From the NCBI RefSeq assembly GCF_023159225.1, contig NC_063174.1, positions 27,177,983 through 27,241,982 on the forward strand: 64,000 nucleotides of DNA, given 5' to 3'. The notes beneath the pieces were generated by a model. The model worked only from the letters and a program-made list of their open reading frames with translations. It searched no databases and was not told the DNA's origin. How positions within the stretch are numbered: position 1 is the stretch's first letter; every line of letters starts with the position of its first letter. Source of the stretch: Perognathus longimembris pacificus (lineage: Eukaryota > Chordata > Mammalia > Rodentia > Heteromyidae). Shown here in pieces: positions 35,231 through 47,425 of the stretch. The position numbers and the translations under genes are program-made.

Positions 35231-35335
35231 AATGTAAACTTTTTATTGCAATATAGCATACAAACAGAAAAGTACACAATCCTAAATGAACATAAAGTAA
35301 ATCAGCACTCATCAAGAGACAATATATTATTTGCT
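35231..35335 (+). mobile_element. Possible L1 3' UTR relic
   Basis: 'tattgcaatatagcatacaa', 'aaaagtacacaatcctaaat' and 'cagcactcatcaagagacaa' resemble old L1M 3' ends. Confidence is low. Confidence 0.4.
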
Positions 35336-35339
35336 TTCA

Positions 35340-36550
35340 TATTATGATACCTAGAATAACTTCCCACTAAGAGGATATAAAAATAATGTGCTCTGCCTCC
35401 CTGAATATGCCATTTATTTTGCTTCATAGAAATTTAGTTCAAATTAGGAGATTTCAAAGAATAAAAACAGAAAGTACAGTGATTCGTTCTGATGAAGATG
35501 ACAGATTGAATAATACACACATCTGTATTTGTTCATTCAGGACATCCCACTAAAATTATAATAAGTGAACTTTTGAAAACACAAATCTTTAAAAATGAGA
35601 GAATCAGAAGAGAAGACTATTATAAACTTTGAGGGACTAAAAAGTAAGAAATGATTTTTCAAGCCTGAGAAAAGTAAAACCCAAGCCAGCCAAGGATGAA
35701 CAAAATAAAAATTGATCCCATTTATTTCAAATCTGTGGCACGAGTTACTACCACCTGAGGGATGACAGTGAAGCTAGCAGCAAGTCCTAGTTAAGGCTTA
35801 ACCCCAGTCTTCATTCTGCACCACATCTGACTATGCCTCCCTTCATTCTGGCCAAGTTTCAGACTCTGAAGGGGCTCACAGAACATCTCTTGGAATGCTA
35901 GGCATGCGTGAAGACAGAGGCACCATGTCAAAATTATGGGAGAATTAAGTGAACCTGTCTGTACTGCTCACCAACATACCCAGGCTTCTTTCCTACATGG
36001 CTCCCAGAATGCTGGAGGTCAACTAGATGATTTTAAAAGCCTTCTGTGGTCCAGGGAAACAAATCTTAAGAAAATGATCATGAATGTTCCCAACGAAAGT
36101 CACTGTCCAGTAAAGTCATGATAAATACTCGATTATCCATGGGTATCTCTTACATTTCTGTATATCTTGTGCAGGCATGGACAGGTGTATGTTCTGGGCT
36201 ATCTTTTCAAGAGTCTGTATAGTGAACAGGATTGAGAGGTGAAGGAAAATTTCATCTAATACAGAAGGAAAGTTCATTGGCTCACATCTCAAAGATGATA
36301 TAGATGTAGGCCATTCGAAATAACTGGGATTTCCAGAGCTCAGAATTCCTCAGGTATGGCACAAATCCACTGCCTATGAATAATCCATTCTGGCTGTTCC
36401 ATATTATCTCTGTGGAACTTTGGACCAAGAGGAATAAGGCTAATATGTTCATGCTGCTTGCTGTACTGTGAGTGAAAAAGAGCTTTGATTCTGATCCAGG
36501 GTTCTCATGACTTCTATAGCAGGTAAACTTGACCGGTTGGAATTAGGGTG
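35340..36550. other. Unique non-coding stretch
   Basis: No recognised element or exon. Confidence 0.45.
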
Positions 36551-36572
36551 AAATCTCAGACTCTCCATTCTT

Positions 36573-36780
36573 TTTTTTTTTTTTTTTTGCCAGTCCTGGG
36601 CCTTGGATTCAGGGCCTGAGCACTGTCCCTGGCTTCTTCCCGCTCAAGGCTAGCACTCTGCCATTTGAGCCACAGCGCCGCTTCTGGCCGTTTTCTGTAT
36701 ATGTGGTGCTGGGGAATCGAACCTAGGGCCTCGTGTATCCGAGGCAGGCACTCTTGCCACTAGGCTATATCCCCAGCCCC
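36573..36780 (-). mobile_element. Dimeric ID-like SINE, full length and young
   Basis: Same family and orientation as 29664-29879. The perfect 18-bp target duplication CTCAGACTCTCCATTCTT lies at 36555-36572 and 36781-36798, with a long T run at the left (its poly(A) tail). The near identity of the two copies and the intact duplication make this one of the most recent insertions in the window. Confidence 0.97.
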
Positions 36781-36994
36781 CTCAGACTCTCCATTCTTAA
36801 CCCCAGATGTTCTCACAGATTCCAGTTTTTGAGTCTACATTCTAGAATCTGAGCAGATAGAAGTCAGAAAACATTCCCAAACCACTAAATAAAAAATAGA
36901 TGTTTAAAAGAACTTAGAGAAAACAGCCCACTGAGGAGAAGAAAACATAGAGAATATATTAATACCCACAAAGAGATCTTAAAGGTATTATATT

Positions 36995-37289
36995 CAGCTA
37001 GGTGCCAGGTTTATGACTGTAATCATCACTACCTAGGAGGCTGAGATTAAGACGATCACATTTCCAGGCAGAAAAGTTTGAGAAATCCCTTCTCAACTGA
37101 GAGCTAGGCCTAGTGGAACATCCCTGTTATCCTTGCTGTAATATGAAGCCTAACATAAACCCTAGACAGGATGCAAAACCCTATCTCAAAAATAACCATT
37201 AAGGAATAAGGGCAAGAAAGAAAGAAAGAAAGAAAATCAGGGGCAAAGATCCTAAAATTCAAACCCCAGAACAAAAAAAAAAAAAAAAA
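36995..37289 (+). mobile_element. 7SL-headed multi-unit SINE
   Basis: Head 'gtgccaggtttatgactgta' and 'ctacctaggaggctgagatt', a second unit 'ggcctagtggaacatccctg', 'gcaaaaccctatctcaaaa', then a (GAAA)n patch, a tail-like 'cctaaaattcaaaccccag' and poly(A). Confidence 0.65.
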
Positions 37290-37350
37290 GAAGAAAGGAA
37301 AAAAGTTACTGTTTCCATTTTTTAAAAAGCCAATTAAAACATCACAAAGA

Positions 37351-37550
37351 GGGGCTGAGAATATGGCCTAGTAGCAAGAGTGCTTGCCTCATATACATGA
37401 AGCCCTAGGTTCAGTTTCTCAGCACCCCATATATAGAAAATGGCCAGAAGTGGTGCTGTGGCTCAAGTGGTAGAGTGCTAGCCTTGAGCAAAAAGAAGCC
37501 AGGGACAGTGCTCAGGCCCTGAGTTCAAGGCCCAGGACTGGCTAAAAAAA
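37351..37550 (+). mobile_element. Dimeric ID-like SINE, full length
   Basis: 'ggggctgagaatatggccta', 'agtgcttgcctcatataca', 'gtggctcaagtggtagagtg', 'ggccctgagttcaaggccc', 'aggactggct' and a short A tail. The perfect duplication ATCACAAAGA lies at 37341-37350 and 37551-37560. Confidence 0.95.
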
Positions 37551-37564
37551 ATCACAAAGAGAAT

Positions 37565-38675
37565 TATTAAAACTTTAAGAGAAACCTTAATAGAAGAGCT
37601 TAAAAATCAAGGATATTGTTTACAAAGTGCACCCTATAGAGATGATTAAAAAAAGGAGAGATTACAATCTGGTTTCTTCATTACACCATAAGCCATCATG
37701 TCAGAAAATGCATTGCAAAATTAGTTATTATACAAGAAAATACATTTCTTTATTACTTTAGCCAGTGTAATGAGCTTTCTTTACTTTCAGCCAAAAACAT
37801 GTTAACTGAATGCTAAACAACATCTACATTTCAGGAAACTTTGGGAGACCATGTGTCTTGGAGAAGGATGAATGGATTTGTGGTCTGGTGCAGAGAATAA
37901 AAACAAAAACAATGCCTTTATCAAAGAAAACCCTTTCCCCAAACTTTCTGATGTGCCATGATTTTGACACCAATAGTAAAGATGCCAGCAGCTAAGTCAT
38001 TTTCCTTTAGCAGACAACTGGGTACCTTACAGTGTGTGATTTTTCTGTACGTGCATATGAATGTCACTGAAGGAGAAAGCCTATTCTGAGGGCATTTTGG
38101 AAAACATGAAAAGTTGCAATGCCAAGCAAAATTGTACTTGGCAAGAAATGTAGGTTGTGCTGCTTTGGGTGATGAAGCTAGCTTTGCACATCAATACAAC
38201 TTGCTGCCTTAAATATCAGCATGGAGCAGCACCTGAAATATTGTCAATAATCCCACAAGGAACCTTTTCTAATTCCTTACAAGGTGACTCCATCAGAGCC
38301 AGGAGTCTTCATCAAGAAAAGTTGAACAGAATGTGGGATTCTCCTTGACCACCTGGAAGCTGCTTGTTTATAAAAACCATGACTTGAAATCTTCAGTAAC
38401 ATTTGAGGAGACATTTGCATCACCTTTCAGAGAAAAGAGAAGCCTACCCCTAGAAGACTTCAGTCAAGAGAAATTCATTTGCAGATTGCTTACTATAGTA
38501 TAGGTATGAAAGGGTACATTCCTTCATTCAAAGTTTTGCAAGAACCAATATTTTTTGTATTAAGTTTATGTTTATTATATTTACTTTTTATTCTCTTTAA
38601 ATAGTTGTACAAATGGGTTTTAAGTCAACATGTCAATTTATAAGTATAATGTTTCTCTCTGTGTGCATGCACATG
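37565..38675. other. Unique non-coding stretch
   Basis: No repeat or exon recognised. Confidence 0.45.
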
Positions 38676-38682
38676 TGCACAC

Positions 38683-38902
38683 ACTAGTGAAAGTACTAGG
38701 GCTTGAACTCAGGGCCTTTGCACAGTCCAGCATTTATACTCATGGCTGGAATTCTACCACTTGAGCCACAGCTTCCCTTCCAGCTTTTAGGTGGTTAATT
38801 GAAGATAAGAGTCTCGTAGACTTTCTTGCCAAAGTTGGTGATCCTCAGATCTCACCCTCCTAAGTAGCTAAGATTACAGATGTGAGCCAGTGGTACCCAG
38901 CC
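38683..38902 (-). mobile_element. 7SL-headed SINE with tRNA-like tail
   Basis: Reversed: 'agggcttgaactcagggcct', 'ctaccacttgagccacagct', 'gagtctcgtagactttcttg', 'taagtagctaagattacaga'. Confidence 0.85.
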
Positions 38903-38904
38903 AA

Positions 38905-39840
38905 CACATTTTGATCAGTACCATCCTTGCATGATTCTCTCCCCTGCAGTAACTACTGTGATGCAGCTAAAAAACTTAAGTACTTAGGAAACTATAGACC
39001 CAACAAGAAAGTGTGTCATAAAATGGCTTTACAAAGAAACAGACCGAGGCTACAGAAAAATGCTACAAGATATGTTTGAAAGCCAGTTCCACTTAGGTGA
39101 CCTTCGTTTCGAAACATGGATTCATCATCCTTTCCTTGCTGATAAGAACAGCATGGGTAGACAGATCTTGCCTCAAAGATAAACACATTGACTTGAACAC
39201 AAATGAAATGATGAGATGTTAATTCAGCTTGGAAAGTCTTTAAGAAATCTGGGTTTCTTGATACAACACTACCTTCTTCCTGCAGACTAAGAGATGGGAT
39301 TTCTCATTTCACTTGATACTTCATATCATTGTGAACCAGAATCTTTTGAAGGTGGGAAGATCAATTGGATGTTAAAGGTGAGTTGCACATTACCAAAGTC
39401 ACTCCAAATGTTAGCTTCTTATTCACCAACCACAGAGAGAATTTTCTTACTAAAATTTGCTTTTGAATAAAGCCTCAAGTTCATTTTTTCTTAGTTAACA
39501 AATTTAAATTCTTTCTAGGTATTACCATTAAATTTCACACACATTTCCATAAAACTAAAAAAACAGATAAAATTCAACTGAATTACCATTTCATAATCTG
39601 TTCCAATGAAGTAAACTTTCAGTGTAATAAAATAAACAGCACAAAACTTTTGATACTATTGGTGCACTTAGAAGTAGGAAGTAATAGTTCATAGCTCTTT
39701 TTATAATTCCAAAGATTTCTGTAATCACCAAAATGTTGAACAGTAGAAATGAATGGATGAAAAGAAAGGGCAAAAAAGCAATAACCTTCTCTGTCTTCCA
39801 GAATTTTATGTTTCCCCTCAACCCCCCCACCCCACCCCAC
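38905..39840. other. Unique non-coding stretch
   Basis: Nothing recognised. A C-rich patch at 39819-39840 adjoins the next SINE. Confidence 0.45.
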
Positions 39841-39844
39841 ACAC

Positions 39845-40039
39845 ACCATGGTGCTTGAACTGAGGGCCTGGGCACTGTCCCTGAGCTCTTTTGCCCAAAG
39901 CTAGAGTTCTACCACATTGAGCCATAGCTCCACTTTCAGTTTGGGGACTTTTTCTTCCTGAGCTGGCTTCAAACCACAATCCTCAGGTCTCAGCCTCCTG
40001 AGCAGCTAGGATTACAGGCGTGAGCCACGGAGCCTGTCT
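39845..40039 (-). mobile_element. 7SL-headed SINE with tRNA-like tail
   Basis: Reversed: 'ggtgcttgaactgagggcct', 'ctaccacattgagccatagc', 'aaccacaatcctcaggtctc', 'agcagctaggattacaggcg'. Confidence 0.9.
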
Positions 40040-40044
40040 AGTCT

Positions 40045-41165
40045 GCTATATTCTTTATCAGAGTAGAAATGGGATTCGATTGCTTGCAATCAACAGGATC
40101 TAAAACGATTCATTTTCCAAATCTCTCTTCCCTATAAACAGAATGCAATAAAGTATATAATATGATAAAACAAAAACCTGTCCTACACAACAGAACTGCC
40201 TATAGGGTAGTACATAATTGCCATGTTACAATCATGGACATTTTTCACAAGAATTTAATCTGTGTCATCTTGAAAGCTAATAGCTGAAATTTCAAGTGAG
40301 TTTTGGTTTTAGACATAAAATATCTGCCAGAAATTTCCTACACAACTGAAATTATTTTGGGGGCTCCATGCATGAGAAGCCAATTTGAGAGACCTAACAA
40401 GTAAATAAAACAAGTATACTGGATTTGAATCCTAAAACTGGTAAAACTGGCAAAAATCCAAATAAATTCTGGGGTTTTATTAATAACTATGCACTAATGT
40501 CTTATGCTGCTTTCTTAGTTTTGACACATGAATCACAGCAATGTAAAGTGTTAATAACATTAGCAATGGGGGAAGGGATATTCAAGGATTCTGTATTATC
40601 TTTAAAGCTTTGTGTAAGCCTAAAATACATTCTCCACACACACAAAAAGTTTATTTTAGGGGGAAAAGTCTACTTGAAATCTTAATTACTCATTCAACAA
40701 AATGTTAAAGAGTATGCAGACACTGTTTTTTTGTGCTAGACACAGTCCTAAACAAAACAGGTCCATCCCTACCCGTAAGCATTCACATTAAGCACTCACA
40801 AAAATGAACATAAATTGTCACTGGAACCCGCAGTAAGTGCTATATTATGCATGGGATGACAGAGTTGTAAAGCAGGAAAGCCACTCTGAGGCAATGGCTC
40901 TTAATGTAAGACCTGATAGATGATGCCAGCCACGTAATATCACCAGAAAGTGCAAAGAGCTCATTCATCAGTCTTGAAGAATGGCAGGGCCTTGAGTAGG
41001 TGCCAGGATGACCCAAACATAATGAGGGCATGGAAGAATAAACCATGTAAGAAACTGCGGGCTGAGTTCAGAGAGAGTCTAATAGTTTTCCTAAGAGATG
41101 CAGAATCCATTGGAGCCTTCAACCAAAGGAATGACACAATCCAATGAATAAAAAAGATCACCATC
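40045..41165. other. Unique non-coding stretch
   Basis: Nothing recognised. Confidence 0.45.
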
Positions 41166-41167
41166 AA

Positions 41168-41264
41168 CCAGGCTCAGCAGCGCACACCTGTCATGCCAGA
41201 ACACTGGAGACTGAGGCAGGAGGATTATAAATTGAAGACTAAGCCTGGTCTACAGAGCAAGACT
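41168..41264 (+). mobile_element. B1-type SINE
   Basis: 'aggctcagcagcgcacacct', 'ggagactgaggcaggaggat' and 'tctacagagcaagactga' give a short monomeric B1. A direct A tail is not evident. Confidence 0.8.
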
Positions 41265-41279
41265 GATTTTTTTTAAGGC

Positions 41280-43640
41280 AGGTGCCATGACAGCTAAGTG
41301 AATTTAAATCAGAAAGAGCAAGATAAGAAGCACCAGTTTCAGGTACTCACAGCATTGAAAACATCCCAGAGAAATGATAAATGAGAAAAGGATCTTAGTT
41401 TCCAAATATCTTTGATGATCACTCTAGGAGTGATATTGTCATTTTATATATGTACATCACTTTCCTAGAATCTGCCACTATAGTAACTCCATCAGGGAAG
41501 ATGGTACTCCAAATGATTCCAGCTCACCCAGTCTGTAACTTCTCTCCAGAATGTCTATAATTAGACAGAGGTGTGAACAAAAAGCTTAAGATTACCAGAA
41601 TCTCATGACTTAGAACTTAGTAAGGTATTAACAGCAACGACTTACAGACCCTAACCTCCTTGGGGACTCAGCTTTCATAAGGCAAAAAGAATTCTCAGTG
41701 TGTCCGGTGTCAGGACCAGAAAAAAATCATTATTGACACCTCACTGGTGCCATCTTGGCAGTAGCCTAGGTCTAAATATAGCAAATCTCAGACTACTGCA
41801 GTGTAGTGTAATTTTCAATCTCTGTTTAAAATATACAATGTTAAATGTCATCCTCCATTACTGCTCGCTGAGTCTGAAGGAACTTGTGTGTTGCCCTATC
41901 TGACCTAGAAAAAGAAGTATGTCTTCCAAACTTGATGTAACCAGTGGCACTTCAATAAATCTTAATAAGCAGTCTGCTGTGCTGTTGGAGAGCTCTGAAA
42001 CAAAGCTCCCTAGAATCATATTCTGAAATAGACACCTGGATTTTTCTCAGTTTATAGGATTACACAGTGTCTATAACTTCACTGCATCTTGGCTAGATCT
42101 GCTCTTAGAATTATAAAGATCAGAAGAAAGAAAAGACTGAATCTTGATGGAAAAAAAATTTACGCAAAGCTTTGTGAACCAAATCACTGGTTTTCTGGAC
42201 AACTGCTTCTTCTCACTGGGAACTAGCCCTCCCCCAAACACACTACCTAGAAGTCCACAGGGGGCAGAAGAAAGCCTTAAGCAGCCAGCCCTGATCACTT
42301 GACCCTGTCCCAAACTACCAGTCAATAGGATCAAAATTATACATGTGACCTAAATTGGGCCACGAATCGCTTTTCCTAGCAATCTGGATTTAGAAGTAAG
42401 AGAATCTTGCTCAATCTGTCTGCTCTCTTGAATAGAGGACACGTAAACACCGGAACTGCTGGCAGTGGCTATTTTTGCCCATTTGGACAAGGAAACAGAG
42501 AAAGATAGTCTGCAGCAAGAGACAAGAATGGAGAATATGTACCAGAATAAAAGAGAAATAGGGCCTTTTGTTTCTCCTGCAACACACCAGTACCTGATTC
42601 AAGCTTACAGGAGTCTATCATTACCCTTAAAACCCATGAGAGACTCCCCAGAACCCTTCTGATAGATTCCATTTGGCTTAAGCCAGGTCAAGTGAAAACC
42701 TGTGACTGGCATCTGGATGAGCCATCAGGAACACTACAGGTCACTTCATTGTATTTAGCCTCAAGGAATTGAGGGCCAGTGAGCCCAAATTCTTTAAGCC
42801 AAGATCTCTGAAAGGAGAATTCAATTCCAGCTTCTCAAGCAAATAAATTAAAATAAATAAAAAAGAACTTATCCTGAAATGTTAAGTGTACGTGGGGGAA
42901 GGGGGAGGAGGGTGCTAACTGCATGTTTATGAAAGTTACGACTTAACTATGGTTTATATCTGTCAGTGAATCAAGAAATAAAATTCTGTATGCATTAGGA
43001 AGGTTGGATAGAAATTAAACAAAATAACAATAGTTACAGTAGAGTGATAAGTTATTTGCTTTGTATTTATGTTAGCTCATAAATTTTGCTTTATATTCCT
43101 CTCTTTCTGTAAGTAATTAAATGCTTTATAACTTTAAAACACTATAAATGTAAAGACTGTAGAAATATGTAAATGTGTTTATAATATAATGATACATATT
43201 TTAAAGCAGAACATAAAACAGCCTGTCTATATATATAAATAGCTAAAAGAAAGAACTATCCTTTTAGCACTCCAAATGTAAAAAGAACAATGCTACTTCC
43301 AATGGACCATTCCCAAATTAGCCCTCAGCCATCACTTCCTCTGCCTCTGTTTGACTTCTTTATCCCATCTTCACCCCACCCCATGCTTCCATTGACATCC
43401 CACTCTTCCCTTCTCCCCACTTTGGTAAGTGAGTTCCTGCCTCTCCAGACATACAGCCCACCTATGGCTCACTGGCTCTAGATTGACATCCCCTCCTGTG
43501 GATTCATCTGTGAGCTCCTGACCAGTGACCTCCAGTTCCTTTTAAATAAACCATCCCTTGGGGGCAATCCAGGTTAGACTGCTTATCTTTAGAACACTGG
43601 ACATACTAGGAATAGGTAGAGGGGAAGGCAATAACCCACA
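41280..43640. other. Unique non-coding stretch
   Basis: No exon recognised. The short frames at 42071-42334, 42411-42602 and 42465-42672 overlap on both strands without any family signal. Confidence 0.45.
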
Positions 43641-43645
43641 ATTAA

Positions 43646-43698
43646 AGTCAGTTTCAGGCCAGCATGGGCTACAGAGTGAGATCCTATCTAAACAACAA
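43646..43698 (+). mobile_element. B1-type SINE 3' fragment
   Basis: 'tttcaggccagcatgggcta', 'cagagtgagatcctatctaa', followed by an A/C-rich end. Confidence 0.7.
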
Positions 43699-44067
43699 GA
43701 GCAACAATAATCAGTTAAAACTCTTTATAATATGAATGTACATGATTTTCCACAGGAGTATAAAAAAACAACTTCTAAATATTACATGTCAAATGATCTG
43801 ATTTATAACTTCATGTACCCATCATATATAAAGAAGTATAAAGTGTGCTTCAGGATATCAGGATGCCAACAGAATATAAACAAGGATAAATATTTACTGC
43901 ATTTATTTCACTAGAAAGGCCCAGTTTCATGACTTCTTGTAGTTAGAGTGCTTAACAGTTACATTCTTGCTGTATCATGAAGACTAATAGTAACCACTTC
44001 AAAAGAGAAATGGCAAAAGCACATTGTCTTTCTTAGGATTCTAATAAATTTATACTGCTCTATACTC

Positions 44068-44110
44068 TGTGTGTGTGTGTACGCGTGCACACGCACGTGC
44101 GTGTGTGTGC
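44068..44110. repeat. Alternating purine-pyrimidine tract with palindrome
   Basis: Uninterrupted alternation of purine and pyrimidine for about 40 bases. It includes the perfect 18-bp palindrome CACACGCACGTGCGTGTG at 44088-44105. It adjoins the SINE at 44111. Confidence 0.95.
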
Positions 44111-44324
44111 TAGTCCTACGGCTTGGACTCAGGACCTGAGCACTGTTCCTGCATGAATTTGCTCGTCTAGTGCTCTGCCATTTGAGCCACAGCTCTACTT
44201 TTGATAATTAATAGAAATCAGAGTCTCATGGGATTTCCTGCCTTAGCTGACTTTGAGCCATGATTCTCAGATCTCAGCTTCCTGAGTAGCTACAATTACA
44301 GGCATGAGCCACTGACACCCAGCT
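44111..44324 (-). mobile_element. 7SL-headed SINE with tRNA-like tail
   Basis: Reversed: 'tagtcctacggcttggactc', 'ctctgccatttgagccacag', 'cagagtctcatgggatttcc', 'tgagtagctacaattacagg'. Confidence 0.88.
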
Positions 44325-44329
44325 CGCTC

Positions 44330-45945
44330 TGTACGTTTTGGTCTTTTCCCCCACTCAAACACACACACATACACACAAAATTGAAGAAATAAGGACACAT
44401 AAATGCAGAAGTTATAATCAGTCAGGTAAAATAATGATAAAATGTCATTTGGTGTATTCTCATTCTCTGAATAGGAACATCTGTTTGGTGCCATCATTGC
44501 TGGAAATTTTTTTGTTTCCTGCCCATCACTCCCATCATGTACTCTTTCTTTTTCTGTGTGAAAGTAATTAACTCTCCAGTTTCTCCAAAAGAAACTGAAA
44601 TAACTCGTGCATTAGTAGAGCAGACTTATCTGAGCACCAGAACATACTAGACATGTTGCCTAAGCTGAAAATCAAGGAAGATGAACTCCTTGTCTTTCCC
44701 AGTTGCTGTGGGTGAGACAGTCTTGTATAAGGCAAACAGCCCAAAATAGTGTGCTAAGTGTTGGAGCAGAGGTGAGCACACAGCATTAAGGTAGCACAGG
44801 GGGAGGATTAACCCAGCCTAGGGCCACTGGAAAGCTTTGCAGAGGATAGCACATTTAAACTGAGCCTTTAAAGATAAACAGATGCTTTCCACAGAGAGAG
44901 GGAGCTTTTGGAACAAGGTGTAGTAAGGCACAGAAAAACAAAAGCACACAGAGACCATATAATTAAAACTACAAGCTGTTCCTTGATGAGACTGTGAGAT
45001 CATACAGGATGTGAGACTAGAAAGAAAAGCTGGGCTTAAAAATCCAACAACTTGTAATTGTTAGTAGGTAAAGGTGTGCGTGTGTGTGTGTGCACGCGTG
45101 CTCTGTCTTTAAAGATTACACAAACATTAAAACAAATTTGTAAATGTGTAGACCAAAGAGAAAAAAATTAAGTGCAATAAAATATGTACTTGTTTCTCTG
45201 GATATGAAAAAGACTAAACATTACATACCTCTGGGTGGTGGAATTATGAATAATTTTACTTTAATCTCTATTTGTTTCTCTGCCTTCCAGATTTTCTGCA
45301 TTAAGCATGTGTTATTTGGCAATTATGGATGGAGAGGGATGTGTGTACAAAAATAGAACTACATAAGCTGGGCTCAAATCGTGATATGCCAAGGAATTCG
45401 GACTTCATTGCACAGAAAATTAAAAATTATTCCAGGTATTTAATCAGGATGCAAGATGAGCAATTTGCACTTTAGGGAAGTAAATGTTGTTAATGCACCA
45501 ATGCTAGACTGGAAGAACTTGAGGCTGGGCAAAAGATGGGATAGCTGACCCTAAGAGAGTAACCGGAGGGACATGAAGCATCCCGGTGGAATAAAATTCG
45601 ATTGGGCTTGTTAAATCTTACTTGGGCAACCAGTTGGATACAGATATTGGAAATAGAAAGGGATCATAAGAAAGGAAAGACAATTATTAATAATAGAATG
45701 ATGGACTTGGTTTTATGTGTGTGACTCCTGGAGGAGTGGGGGGACACTTAGGTAGAAATGCTAGTAGGTGGTTTGCAAGATAGGTGTGGGTTCAGAAAAA
45801 GTGGACCTGGAAAAAGAGCCCCTGGATTGAGTGAGGCCACTCAGGAAAAGCAGAAAGTAAGAAGAACCTTGGAAATGCCGAGTCATAGCCCTCAGAGTAC
45901 TCTGCAGAGCAAAGAGCCACAAGTGGAGAGAGCTCTTTTACCCAG
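44330..45945. other. Unique non-coding stretch
   Basis: No gene recognised. A short TG/CG repeat lies at about 45073-45100. Confidence 0.45.
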
Positions 45946-45949
45946 CTTT

Positions 45950-46092
45950 TGATTGATACATAGTTTTTATACATTTATGAGATACAATGTGATATTTTGA
46001 TATATGTGTATATTGTATATTGATGAACTCAGGATAATTAGCATGTCCATCACAAATTTTTATGATGTGTTTATGGTAAGTATATTCAATTT
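45950..46092 (+). mobile_element. L1 3' UTR fragment
   Basis: 'tttatgagatacaatgtgat', 'attttgatatatgtgtatat', 'tcaggataattagcatgtcc' and 'atgatgtgtttatggtaag' match a conserved part of older L1 3' UTRs in order. Confidence 0.7.
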
Positions 46093-46689
46093 CCTGCCTT
46101 GGGAGGCAGATAAAGTATCCTTTGAAGAAGGGATGGTGAAACCTGGTATCAGAGAAAGGAGGAAAAGTTTTACTATAAATTTGTTGTCTCCTGTAGAAAA
46201 CAGCCACAAAACCTGGTCACTAAGGGTTTTTTTTAATTACATTCTAGTACATGTCTTCCTACCTTATCTGCTTTATCAGTATGCTTAACAAGTGACCTTC
46301 CTTTGTCAAGCCCAAGCTTAGTTATCAGGCTTCCTGGCATTTGACTTTTTAACAGTGTTGGGATCTTCTGATCCCTTGCCCTTGAAACTCATTCTGCCCT
46401 GGATTCCAGATTATCATATGCTCCTGGTTTTTCTACTGACTCCCTGGAGGTCCTTCTTGGTCTCCTCTAATGAATTTTTCTCTTTCGCCTAACCTCCAGT
46501 GTCCCCATGCTTCATCCTTGCCTCTACTGTCTTCTCTCTACATATTTATTCCTTGAAGATCTCATCCAATGTCCATGTCCAGCTTTAAGTACCATCAAAA
46601 TGTTGGAAAATCCCTAACTTACATTTCCAATCACATATGTATGAACTCTAAGGCTTCTCTGTATCTCTAGTATATCCAACATGTTAGAA

Positions 46690-46882
46690 GGACTGAGAAG
46701 GTAGCTTAGTGGTAGAGCACTTGCTTAGCATGCATGAAGCCCTGGGTTCGATTCCTCACTACCACATAAACCAAAAAAGAAGTGGTGTTGTGGCTCAGGT
46801 GGAGCACTAACTTTGGGCAAAAGAAGCTCAGGGACAGGGCCCAGACTCTAGTTCAAGCCCCAGGACTGGCAAAAACAAAAAA
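46690..46882 (+). mobile_element. Dimeric ID-like SINE, older copy
   Basis: 'gtggtagagcacttgcttag', 'ccctgggttcgattcctcac', 'gtggctcaggtggagcacta', 'ccccaggactggc' and an A-rich end. It is more diverged than the copies at 36.6, 37.4 and 63.5 kb. Confidence 0.88.
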
Positions 46883-46917
46883 CATCAAACTCACATTGTT
46901 AGAATTTTCTTTTCTTT

Positions 46918-47101
46918 TTTGTCATGGGGCTTAAACTCAGGGTCTGAGTGCTGACACTGAGCTCTTTTGCTCAAGACTAGCGCTTTAACCACTTTGAGCC
47001 ATAGTACCACTTCTGGTTTCCAGTGGAAATAAGAGTCTCACAGACTTTCCTGCCCTGGCTGTTTCTGAACCATGATCTTCAGATCTCAGCTTTCTGAGTT
47101 T
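46918..47101 (-). mobile_element. 7SL-headed SINE, 5'-truncated
   Basis: Reversed tail and middle are present ('ggggcttaaactcagggtct', 'gctcaagactagcgctttaa', 'gagtctcacagactttcctg'). The head end is missing after 'cagctttctgagttt'. Confidence 0.8.
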
Positions 47102-47166
47102 CTCTACCTTGAAGCCTTCCACACTTACACTAAACTTGGTCAAACCAGATAACATGATTACTTTTA

Positions 47167-47169
<3 letters not shown>

Positions 47170-47205
<36 letters not shown>
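47170..47205. repeat. (CT)n microsatellite
   Basis: Pure CT for 36 bases. The ORF over it reads RERERE on the minus strand. Confidence 0.95.
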
Positions 47206-47209
<4 letters not shown>

Positions 47210-47381
47210 CAATACTGTATTCAGACTATCAAAAACTCTATTGGATCTAATTTCTGATATATCCAGAAATTAACTACACATCACCACCTCTATTGCTACC
47301 TCTTAAACTGACATCAGCTCTTCCCTAGGTTATAAATAACTCAAAGCTAGCCACTATGCTTTGATCATCTTTGAACCTGAG

Positions 47382-47388
47382 TGTGTGT

Positions 47389-47422
<34 letters not shown>
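47382..47422. repeat. (GT)n microsatellite
   Basis: GT dinucleotides with one AC interruption at the left. Confidence 0.95.
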
Positions 47423-47424
<2 letters not shown>

Positions 47425-47425
<1 letters not shown>

